DNA from: Cytophagales bacterium
GTDB lineage: Bacteria; Bacteroidota; Bacteroidia; Cytophagales; Cyclobacteriaceae
NCBI GenBank assembly: GCA_003541895.1
Contig: DPLR01000094.1
Coordinates: forward strand, 1-6,071
Length of the DNA: 6,071 nucleotides
Direction of reading: 5' to 3'
The position numbers were made by a program, and so were the translations under genes. Within the stretch, counting starts at the first letter, position 1, and every line of letters begins with the position of its first letter. Positions 1 through 5,801 of the stretch are shown one piece after another. The notes beneath the pieces were generated by a model. That model was not told the origin of the DNA. It worked only from the letters and a program-made list of their open reading frames with translations, and ran no database searches.

Positions 1-1346
1 TGAAGGGCTTCACTTCCAAAATCATATTGCGAACCTTTTCCGCTGGCAAGCGAATAGGCTTCATCAATAAACAAGATGCCGCCCATGGCTTCATTGATTT
101 TGTCGCCTGTCTTAATAGCCGTTTGCCCAACGTAGCCGGCCACCAGTCCTTCGCGATCAACTTCAATCAGATGTCCTTTCTCTAAAATACCAAGGCCTTT
201 GTAAACTTTTGAAAGGATCCGTGCCACCGTAGTTTTGCCGGTGCCAGGATTACCGGTGAAGACCGTGTGCAACGAAAATTTATTCAGTACATCTTTTCCG
301 GTCTCTTGATAAAAGCGTACCAACTTCACCATCTCATTCACTTCGGTTTTTATATTATCTAAACCGGTAAGCGAATTCAGTTCAGCCATGCTCTGAAATA
401 AAATATCTTCGAGGTTGCTCGCTGAGGCAGGTGCTGATCCAGCCTTCACCGTCTGATTAAATACTTGAGTGAAGTCAGTAATCACTTTTGCCTGACCTTC
501 TTCAAAACTTTCGCCTACTTGAAATGGAACGGTAGCAATAAGGTTATCCATGAACACTGCTTCCATCGTGTACATGTCATTCTTCCAGCGGCCTGGGGTG
601 TCGCTGCCCCAGCCTGGAAACAATGTATAAATTTTATCGACTGTGTTGGTTGCCACATACGTAAGCAACGAATGAGTTCCTTTCAATTGACCAGCCTTAT
701 CGTAGAAGTTGAAAAAAATTTCAGCGAAATAATCTTTAGGCGATTTGTTTTTGAAACTGAACTCACCCCACACAAAGCGCGTGTCTTTCTGACTGAATTT
801 TTGCAGATATTTTTTTTCTGGCTGTTGAGAGGCGTTGCCATCGCCTTCAAACATTTTTATAGAGACAATATCGAAGAATAAATTTTCACCGGGCTTGGCC
901 TGGCCAACGTCTTCAATGTAAAATTTGGATTCGCCCACTTTTGTTTCATCGATGTAAGCTTCCCAAACATAATCGCCCTTGAGCCAATACACGCCTGGCG
1001 TTGCGTTGCCCCACGAGTCGCGGAAGTAGACGATGTTCTCGTCTTTCACTATTTTCCTTTTTTGCTCGAGGTTACAGAGTTCGTTTTTCTGGCTTCCATT
1101 AATGTAAAAACATTTCAAGCGAACGGAGGCATCCCAATCTTCTTCATCAAACAGTTTGTTGAAAAAGGAAAACTCTACGCGCTGGTAAGTAGTTTCGTAG
1201 CGATCGTACACCCTGCGGTATTTTTTCGTGCCATCGGCCATCCATTCATCAGACGAATGCACTTTGATGTCGCGAAATTTGTATTTGATCGTCATATTTT
1301 TCCCTGACGGGGCTTCAGGGTTGTTGGGATTGTTTGTTTCTGCCAT
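1..1346 (-). CDS. CbbX/SpoVK-type AAA+ ATPase with duplicated N-terminal domain (3' end outside window)
   Basis: Open frame from ATG at 1344-1346 to the left edge, 448 codons, no stop. The AAA+ module begins near residue 325. It shows a Walker A (GNPGTGKT, residues 365-372), a pore-loop-like GYVGQT (404-409) followed by AIKT, and a Walker B ILFIDEA (424-430), the pattern of the CbbX/SpoVK clade. Sensor and arginine-finger regions lie beyond the edge. Members of this clade are hexameric ATPases that remodel or thread protein substrates; the substrate here is unknown. Residues about 52-148 and 188-279 look like two diverged copies of one probably beta-rich domain, each with WGxxTPG (112-118 and 246-252). 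A low-complexity linker (about 280-310) joins them to the ATPase. No signal peptide or membrane segment is seen, so it is presumably cytoplasmic. A terminator separates it from yceI, so it should have its own promoter in 1347-1411. A weak -7-like TAAATTTA lies at 1366-1373 with no good -33 partner. Confidence 0.9.
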   Translation of the reverse strand, partial: MAETNNPNNPEAPSGKNMTIKYKFRDIKVHSSDEWMADGTKKYRRVYDRYETTYQRVEFSFFNKLFDEEDWDASVRLKCFYINGSQKNELCNLEQKRKIVKDENIVYFRDSWGNATPGVYWLKGDYVWEAYIDETKVGESKFYIEDVGQAKPGENLFFDIVSIKMFEGDGNASQQPEKKYLQKFSQKDTRFVWGEFSFKNKSPKDYFAEIFFNFYDKAGQLKGTHSLLTYVATNTVDKIYTLFPGWGSDTPGRWKNDMYTMEAVFMDNLIATVPFQVGESFEEGQAKVITDFTQVFNQTVKAGSAPASASNLEDILFQSMAELNSLTGLDNIKTEVNEMVKLVRFYQETGKDVLNKFSLHTVFTGNPGTGKTTVARILSKVYKGLGILEKGHLIEVDREGLVAGYVGQTAIKTGDKINEAMGGILFIDEAYSLASGKGSQYDFGSEAL

Positions 1347-1411
1347 GCCACTTCTTTTTGATAGTTAAATTTAGCAATAGGAATGACAGAATTGAACAGA
1401 AATATTAAAAC

Positions 1412-1435
1412 AAAAAAAGCACCGTTGCCGGTGCT
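1412..1435 (-). terminator. Rho-independent terminator after the yceI-like gene
   Basis: Read on the minus strand, a 7-bp stem (1418-1424 paired with 1429-1435, core GCACCG/CGGTGC) with a 4-base loop GCAA is followed by seven T (1412-1418; the last A of this run is also the closing pair of the stem). It lies 26 bases past the yceI stop codon. It should end the reductase-yceI transcript and insulate the AAA+ gene. The T-run is on the minus-strand side only; in the plus direction the stem is followed by a mixed CTTTG, so it is unlikely to work both ways. Confidence 0.85.
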
Positions 1436-1460
1436 CTTTGTCTCCAACCAACTAACCCAA

Positions 1461-2018
1461 TTATGCTTGCTTTACAAACTGAACTTCAGCGCTGATCTTC
1501 ACTTCATCGCTTACTAAAACGCCACCCGTTTCAAGTGCGGCATTCCAATTCAAGCCAAAATCTTTGCGGTTGATTTTTCCACTCACTGAGAAGCCTGCTT
1601 TTTCATTTCCCCAAGGATCTTTATTGATGCCACCGAATTCTACATCAAGGGCAACTTCTTTGCTCACGCCTTTAATAGTAAGCTGGCCAGTGAGTACAAA
1701 GTTTTCGTTATCGATTTTCGTCATCGATGTTCCTTTGAAAGTTAGTGATGGATAATTGGCAACATCAAAGAAGTCAGCGCCCTTTAAATGGCCATCGCGT
1801 TGATCTTCGTTAGTGAATACCGATGCGGCATCGATAGTTACATTGATGTTTGCTTTGGCGAAATCATTCTCTTGCGAGGTTACTTCAGCTTGAAATTTCC
1901 TGAATTCACCTTTTACATTCGTGATCATCAAATGTTTTACTTTAAAAAGGAGTTCACTGTGTGTTGGGTCAAGTGCCCATTTTGTTTTTGTTGATACGTT
2001 TTTTGTTAGAGTTTCCAT
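1461..2018 (-). CDS. YceI-like polyisoprenoid-binding family protein, no signal peptide
   Basis: 185 residues, the usual size for a YceI domain. Family hallmarks seen in order: W14-x-L-D17-x-x-H20-S21 on the first strand, the central TNEDQRDGHLKGADFFD block (69-83) ending in the ANYP stretch (87-90), FGLNWN (154-159) and a closing VSDEVKI strand (169-175). The family forms a lipocalin-like beta barrel that binds long isoprenoid or quinone-like lipids in characterised members; the ligand here cannot be told. E. coli YceI is periplasmic, but this N-terminus (METLTKNVSTKTK) is polar and has no export signal, so a cytoplasmic location is inferred. It lies 36 bases behind the reductase gene, with only AT-rich sequence between and no hairpin, so the two are probably one transcript. 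The leader is A-rich without a Shine-Dalgarno sequence, as is normal in Bacteroidota. Confidence 0.93.
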   Translation of the reverse strand: METLTKNVSTKTKWALDPTHSELLFKVKHLMITNVKGEFRKFQAEVTSQENDFAKANINVTIDAASVFTNEDQRDGHLKGADFFDVANYPSLTFKGTSMTKIDNENFVLTGQLTIKGVSKEVALDVEFGGINKDPWGNEKAGFSVSGKINRKDFGLNWNAALETGGVLVSDEVKISAEVQFVKQA

Positions 2019-2054
2019 AAAATTTATTTTTAATTTATTTTCTGATTTACGTTT

Positions 2055-2681
2055 TTATAAAGCACCTGGCATTTGATTTTGAATCGACAATTGAAGTCGC
2101 TCCAACGTGCGGCTCACCGACAGATCACCGGAAATGATCGGGTGGAATCCGGCCACGTGCAGCAACTCAAATACTGTGGTCACGGCATCGCTGTTATTGC
2201 CGGCAATGAAAACATCGCGTGTCTGATCGCTAAAAGCAGCAGAGATGTATTTGGAGGCGAGTTGAGTGTTAAATGTTTTCACCACTTTCGAGTAAGGCAA
2301 CATCTTTTGCAGTTCCTCGGCAGCACTTGTGTTTGCTGAGGGTACAACTCTTCCGTAGTTGCTATTGATTGGGTTAGAAACACTGATTACAATTTTGCCT
2401 GTAGCAACTTCTTGAATTTTTTCTGCCACTTCTTTATGCGCCTCGTACGGAGTTGCGATTATAATAATATCAGCTTCCCAAGAGGCCTCTTTAGCGCACC
2501 CTACTATGTCAATCCCTGCTTTCGGTTCTAGCTTTTCTAATTCTTCTTTGAGCGCTTTGAGTTTGGCTTGATCGCCTGACATTAGCAACAAACGATAGTT
2601 TAGCTTGGCTAAAATTCTTGCAATAGCTGAGCCAATATTTTCGGTAGCTCCTACAATTGCGATGGTTTTTACGGTGGCCAT
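2055..2681 (-). CDS. F420-reductase-type NAD(P)-binding oxidoreductase
   Basis: 208 residues from the chosen ATG at 2679-2681. A Rossmann fold opens with TIAIVGATENIG (residues 6-17). It is followed by strand ADIIIIATP (70-78), KIVISVSNPIN (96-106) and KVVKTFNT (132-139), then DVFIAGNNSDA (156-166). This order is typical of the NADPH:F420 oxidoreductase-like family, which transfers hydride between NADP(H) and a deazaflavin or flavin. F420 biosynthesis is not general in Bacteroidota, so the real acceptor is unknown and the family name should not be taken as the substrate. An in-frame ATG 39 bases further upstream (2718-2720) is rejected because the inferred transcription start near 2699 falls downstream of it, and because the Rossmann strand normally starts close to the N-terminus. 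The second Rossmann glycine is Glu14. Probably co-transcribed with yceI from the promoter at 2703-2710. Confidence 0.85.
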   Translation of the reverse strand: MATVKTIAIVGATENIGSAIARILAKLNYRLLLMSGDQAKLKALKEELEKLEPKAGIDIVGCAKEASWEADIIIIATPYEAHKEVAEKIQEVATGKIVISVSNPINSNYGRVVPSANTSAAEELQKMLPYSKVVKTFNTQLASKYISAAFSDQTRDVFIAGNNSDAVTTVFELLHVAGFHPIISGDLSVSRTLERLQLSIQNQMPGAL

Positions 2682-2702
2682 TTTTCGTCTTGTTTGATGC
2701 AA

Positions 2703-2710
2703 CAAAATTA
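2703..2710 (-). promoter_or_regulatory. -7 promoter element (TAATTTTG) of the reductase-yceI unit
   Basis: On the minus strand this is a perfect match to the Bacteroidota -7 consensus TAnnTTTG, 21 bases before the reductase ATG. It predicts a start site near 2699 and a leader of about 18 bases. At the expected 19-base distance upstream (around 2730-2733) there is no TTTG -33 element, which fits a promoter that needs an activator. Confidence 0.6.
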
Positions 2711-2718
2711 CTGTAAGC

Positions 2719-2730
2719 ACACGCCCGTGT
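2719..2730. repeat. Small inverted repeat in the promoter spacer
   Basis: ACACG-CC-CGTGT, with 5-bp arms around a 2-base centre. It lies between the FNR-type box and the -7 element, about 26 bases upstream of the inferred start site, where the -33 contact would be. It could be an operator for a second regulator. There is no T-run, so it is not a terminator of the regulator gene. At this length chance is a real alternative. Confidence 0.35.
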
Positions 2731-2754
2731 CATTGACTTGCGATAAGAAAGGAA

Positions 2755-2768
2755 TTGATTTAGATCAA
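2755..2768. promoter_or_regulatory. FNR-type binding site TTGAT-TTAG-ATCAA
   Basis: A perfect 5+5 palindrome matching the FNR consensus TTGATnnnnATCAA. It begins 3 bases past the stop codon of the Crp/Fnr gene and is centred at 2761.5, about 62 bases upstream of the start site inferred from the -7 element at 2703-2710. That is the spacing of a class I activator site in CRP/FNR promoters. The regulator encoded next door has the E-x-x-S-R recognition helix that reads TTGAT in FNR, so it is the natural candidate to bind here. Confidence 0.75.
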
Positions 2769-2771
2769 GAA

Positions 2772-3350
2772 TTATTTTTGGGCCACTTGTTTTCGGATGC
2801 GGCTCAGTGTTTCGGGTGTAATACCCAAAAAGGAAGCGATATTTTGCTGCGATGCGCGATTAACAATACCTGGGCAATTGTTCATCAGTTTCAAATATTT
2901 TTGCTCGGCCGTGTCGCTCATCGATGAGATCACTCTGCGATTTAATGCCACAATATGATTTTGCATGAGAATACGGAAGTAGGTTTCCATTTTTGGAACC
3001 GTGTGAAGCATATCCTCCATCGATGGTTTCGAAAGCAAGAGTAATTCTGCGTCTTCGAGCGCCTCGATGTTGTAGGTGGCTTCATCGCCTGAAAGAAAAC
3101 TACTCATGTCGCCAATGAGCCAACCCTCTAAGGCAAATTGAATGACGTGTTCACCGCCATCGTTGTCAACGGTAAAAGAGCGAAGCAATCCTTTTTCAAC
3201 AAACGCAATGTACTGGCAAACATCTCCTGCATTCAATAAATATTGACGCTTCCTGATTTTCTTAGGGATGTAAAAGTGCTTCACCTTTTCAATCTCTTCC
3301 GGTGAAAGCGTGATCTTATCTTGAATGCTTTTGATGAGTTGTTCGTGCAT
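2772..3350 (-). CDS. Crp/Fnr-family transcriptional regulator with FNR-type recognition helix
   Basis: 192 residues. A cyclic-nucleotide-binding-type beta barrel spans about 24-112 (YLLNAGDVCQYIAFVEKG, 37-54, is its characteristic early part). The long dimer helix follows at about 113-145. A C-terminal winged helix-turn-helix contains SQQNIASFLG (167-176) and recognition helix TPETLSRIRKQ (178-188). E180, S183 and R184 align with FNR E209, S212 and R213, which contact TTGAT half-sites. Only two cysteines are present (45 and 159), so an FNR-type 4Fe-4S cluster is ruled out. The CRP phosphate-binding segment is altered (GD at 80-81; Ala91 where the conserved Arg is expected), so cAMP binding is doubtful. 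Many Bacteroidota homologues are similar, with unknown ligands. It starts 19 bases after the SIR2-like gene and is followed directly by an FNR-type box, so it probably controls the reductase-yceI unit. Confidence 0.92.
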   Translation of the reverse strand: MHEQLIKSIQDKITLSPEEIEKVKHFYIPKKIRKRQYLLNAGDVCQYIAFVEKGLLRSFTVDNDGGEHVIQFALEGWLIGDMSSFLSGDEATYNIEALEDAELLLLSKPSMEDMLHTVPKMETYFRILMQNHIVALNRRVISSMSDTAEQKYLKLMNNCPGIVNRASQQNIASFLGITPETLSRIRKQVAQK

Positions 3351-3360
3351 ATTTCAAATG

Positions 3361-3366
3361 TCTCCT
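3361..3366 (-). promoter_or_regulatory. Shine-Dalgarno-like AGGAGA before the Crp/Fnr gene
   Basis: AGGAGA ends 10 bases before the ATG at 3348-3350, within the 19-base gap after the SIR2-like stop codon. Other starts in this window have A-rich or featureless leaders, as usual in Bacteroidota, so this is the one clear SD-like site. It may help re-initiation behind the upstream gene, but ribosomes of this phylum generally use SD sequences poorly. Confidence 0.4.
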
Positions 3367-3369
3367 AAT

Positions 3370-4665
3370 TTATAATTTTGATAGATACTCCTCAAAACCT
3401 ACTGATGTAACAGTGAGTTTACCGTCAAAATAGGAACAAGAATTTTTATCCAAAGAATAAACTGGATCTCCAAGTTCAGATTTGTTTATGATGCTATTAA
3501 AAATAAATATTAATCTATTTACAAGTAGATTGTACCCCTCATCACCGGAATACGCAGGGTCTATAAAATGAAGTTTTAATTTGGGGTTTGAAATAAGAGC
3601 TGTTACTATGCTCGAATTTATATGTGAATCCCCAAACGAATAGCCAATGACAATTAAATCATTGCACAGTATGCAGTCTTTGTCAAATGCGGATTGCATT
3701 TGTCGAAAGGGAGATAAAAAAGATTTTTGAGCTTTTTGATAGCCCGTAATTATGTTCGAAACAACAACATTTCTTTCTTTGTCAATTTCTGTAGTATAGT
3801 TTTCATCCTTATTCATGTCAAGAATAGGATACGGCCTCAATGTGATTGTTAAGTGTTTTAGCCCCCTTTCATCTCTTGAGTGAACTTCCCAAAAGGAGGA
3901 TACATGGAGATTGTAATAAACTGGTGAATCGAAATCTGTAAGTATCCTTTTGATATTTGGAAGAGTATGTTTCTCAGGTATGAACTCACCAGATTCAAAG
4001 CCCTCAAAAACCGATATGCCAATTTTTTCTACAAGTACTTTGTACAACCGATCATAGTTCAAGGTGTACATCCTGACACAAGCATCTTTTGAAATGATTG
4101 AATACCAATCTTGGAACCATTTATTACGTTTTGCATTTTCACTTGCATCAATTTTTGAGTTTCCTTTTGAGTGATATGAATAATGTGAAATTTGCGAAAC
4201 AATAGTTGTCAACAACTCTGACAGTAAATGTTGAAAGTAAAATTGAGGAGGAGACTGGTTATCAATTGCTATTTTTGAAAATGGATATTCTTTTCCCTTA
4301 GGGATTTCTAAATGATAGCCATGTTTTTCTTCCCCACCTGCTATTGAGAAGTTTGATAGAATATTTTCAAACTTTGAATCGAAAAAAATTTTGCTTTTCG
4401 AATGTTTCTTTTTCCTCTGAATATATGAATAGTGAACAATGAACTCTTCTACAACATCAATTATGGTTTCAAAGTTAATTTCACTTTCTTTTGTTATTAG
4501 GGTATCAACTATAAATTGAATGACCTTTGTTTGGTTGTCGTTACAAATAAAGGAAGATGCAGAATCTTTGATTAATAAATCAGTCAAGCACTTAGTGCTT
4601 GGAGCACCCCAAGGAATTACAGCTCCTGCGCCAAACAAAACAACCTTTCTTTTTTTGTCAATCAT
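3370..4665 (-). CDS. SIR2-like domain protein, candidate NAD-hydrolysing defence effector
   Basis: 431 residues, apparently one SIR2-like domain with a large helical insert (about 35-190). Seen: a dinucleotide-binding loop VVLFGAGAVIPWGAPS (8-23), TLNYDR (201-206, matching the catalytic T-x-N-x-D of sirtuins), NLHVSSFW (252-259) with the expected catalytic His254, and LIVIGYSFGDSHIN (337-350) with IDPAY (368-372), the C-terminal hallmark of bacterial SIR2-like proteins. Relatives in phage defence (Thoeris ThsA, DSR proteins, SIR2-linked short Argonautes) cleave NAD+ on infection; that role here is inference. There is no signal peptide or membrane segment. No HerA, Argonaute, TIR or SLOG partner lies beside it. 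Sampled 60-base lines hold 23-42% GC against 43-48% in flanking genes, which suggests acquisition by transfer. It sits 27 bases behind the TIM-barrel gene and 19 bases before the regulator, so it is probably read through from upstream; no convincing promoter of its own was found. Confidence 0.85.
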   Translation of the reverse strand: MIDKKRKVVLFGAGAVIPWGAPSTKCLTDLLIKDSASSFICNDNQTKVIQFIVDTLITKESEINFETIIDVVEEFIVHYSYIQRKKKHSKSKIFFDSKFENILSNFSIAGGEEKHGYHLEIPKGKEYPFSKIAIDNQSPPQFYFQHLLSELLTTIVSQISHYSYHSKGNSKIDASENAKRNKWFQDWYSIISKDACVRMYTLNYDRLYKVLVEKIGISVFEGFESGEFIPEKHTLPNIKRILTDFDSPVYYNLHVSSFWEVHSRDERGLKHLTITLRPYPILDMNKDENYTTEIDKERNVVVSNIITGYQKAQKSFLSPFRQMQSAFDKDCILCNDLIVIGYSFGDSHINSSIVTALISNPKLKLHFIDPAYSGDEGYNLLVNRLIFIFNSIINKSELGDPVYSLDKNSCSYFDGKLTVTSVGFEEYLSKL

Positions 4666-4692
4666 CAGAATCAGAATAGAAACACTCTTCTT

Positions 4693-5646
4693 TCACAGAG
4701 TTTTCAGATAGTCAATGCTTTTCTTCAATGCAATGTCAGGATGGTTTACTCTGTCTTGTTCAACAAAGAAATGATCTACTCGGGATTTTTTTGCTGACTT
4801 CAGAATACTTGGCAAATCAAGATCTCCATCGCCCGTGGTTGTCATGTTTGGGAAAAGTTCAGTCCATTGTTTGCCATCACCACCATCGCCAGAAAATTTA
4901 GCAATGGGTTTCATGTTTTTAACATGCATCATTTTGTAGCGGCCTGGATATTTTTCGAAATACATCAACGGGTCTCCACTGCCGGCTACCGTCCAGAATA
5001 AATCCATTTCAAGAAACACCGATTTTGGATCTGTATTTTCAATAAGCATTTGCAATGGAATTTTTCCATTCAGTTCTTTCATTCCATAACCGTGATTGTG
5101 ATAGGCGAATCGCAGCCCGTACTTTAAGGCCTGAGCTCCAATGGAGTTAAATACATCAGCTGTTTTCTTATAGTCATCAAGTGTCTTTCGGTATTCTGCG
5201 GGCAATGCAGGAAGGACAACGTAAGTAAAACCTATCGTTTGAGCCGCTTCACCCAATTGCGCCATTTTTGTTTGAAGTGTATCAAAGTCAGTATGAACCG
5301 AGGGCACTTTCATTTTATTGTCATCAAATATTTTTTTTACCTCTTTGGCCGTTTTGCCAAAGTAGCCGCTGCCGCTAAAACCAAGTAACGGTTTCAAGGA
5401 AGCCCATCGATCGATCGCGGATTGCGCGCTGAACGGATAGGGTCCGTACATTTCAATTTCGGTGTATCCCATTTTTGAAAGCATTTGAACCGATCCGCTG
5501 AAATCATCTTCCAAAAATTTTGGCAACGAGAAAAATTGAATCCCAATCGAATTTAAAAGCCCGGCATTGGCAAACAGTTGATTTACATCCAGCATCCCAG
5601 CAGCTGCAAGCGCAGCCGATGCACTTATAAAATTCCTCCGATTCAT
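4693..5646 (-). CDS. Tat-exported sugar phosphate isomerase/epimerase-like TIM-barrel protein
   Basis: 317 residues. The N-terminus has a twin-arginine signal: N-R3-R4-N-F-I, then an Ala-rich hydrophobic stretch (residues 7-19) and a likely cleavage region near ANA (26-28). The rest matches the xylose-isomerase-like TIM-barrel family (AP endonuclease 2 fold). Seen are the opening strand GIQFFSLP (35-42), YTEIEMYGPYPF (61-72), AYHNHGYGM (181-189), FLEMDLFW (211-218), KMMHVKNM (238-245) and FFVEQD (293-298). Likely metal ligands are among H185, E213/D215, H241 and E296. Members isomerise, epimerise or otherwise act on sugars and sugar derivatives; the substrate cannot be told here. Export suggests it acts on carbohydrate in the periplasm, with the metal loaded before Tat transport. 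It is probably the first gene of the minus-strand cluster, facing the divergent CDF gene. It lacks a lipobox cysteine, so it is soluble rather than a lipoprotein. Confidence 0.9.
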   Translation of the reverse strand: MNRRNFISASAALAAAGMLDVNQLFANAGLLNSIGIQFFSLPKFLEDDFSGSVQMLSKMGYTEIEMYGPYPFSAQSAIDRWASLKPLLGFSGSGYFGKTAKEVKKIFDDNKMKVPSVHTDFDTLQTKMAQLGEAAQTIGFTYVVLPALPAEYRKTLDDYKKTADVFNSIGAQALKYGLRFAYHNHGYGMKELNGKIPLQMLIENTDPKSVFLEMDLFWTVAGSGDPLMYFEKYPGRYKMMHVKNMKPIAKFSGDGGDGKQWTELFPNMTTTGDGDLDLPSILKSAKKSRVDHFFVEQDRVNHPDIALKKSIDYLKTL

Positions 5647-5801
5647 AGGCGTTGATTTTTATGATTATTCAATTCGGTACTACGGAATGAAAGCTACAAA
5701 TTTTTAAACACTAATTGAAAGAGGTTTGTAAGTTGAAGTTATGCGCACATTCAGATTTGCTAAATGCGAATTCTTAAACAACTTTAATTATCTTAGTTGA
5801 A
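5647..5801. other. Divergent intergenic region between the TIM-barrel and CDF genes
   Basis: This AT-rich gap of 155 bases must hold the promoters of both outward-facing genes. For the plus-strand CDF gene the best pattern is TTTG at 5756-5759 followed after 19 bases by CAACTTTA (5779-5786), a poor -7 match. No convincing hairpin, riboswitch-like fold or metal-regulator operator was seen. Confidence 0.5.
5689..5720 (-). promoter_or_regulatory. Candidate promoter for the TIM-barrel gene
   Basis: On the minus strand, TTTC (5717-5720), a 20-base spacer and TAGCTTTC (5689-5696) match the Bacteroidota -33 TTTG / -7 TAnnTTTG pattern with one mismatch in each element and near-normal spacing. The inferred leader is about 40 bases. 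The match is modest in an AT-rich gap, so this is only a candidate. Confidence 0.3.

Noticed and set aside
465..1307. Two plus-strand open frames (465-881 and 1062-1307)
   Set aside because: Both lie antisense to the continuous AAA+ frame, which carries Walker motifs and an intact start; their translations show no family features.
1366..1373. TAAATTTA as the -7 element of the AAA+ gene
   Set aside because: Seven of eight bases match the consensus, but no TTTG-like element lies at the right distance and the sequence is a palindromic AT string likely by chance.
2682..2720. N-terminal extension of the reductase to the ATG at 2720
   Set aside because: It would place the start upstream of the inferred transcription start and add 13 residues before a Rossmann strand that already begins five residues after the downstream Met.
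4666..4679. Tandem ATTCTG hexamers just before the SIR2 start codon as a phase-variable tract
   Set aside because: Only two copies, too few to be likely to slip.
3351..4692. Direct repeats or attachment sites flanking the SIR2-like gene
   Set aside because: I compared both edges and found only short chance similarities such as GATAG; no duplicated target site or tRNA end is present.
5652..5665. Possible second FNR-type box (TTGAT-TTTT-ATGAT) before the TIM-barrel gene
   Set aside because: Only 8 of 10 half-site positions match, it is not palindromic, and it sits within 20 bases of the start codon in AT-rich sequence.
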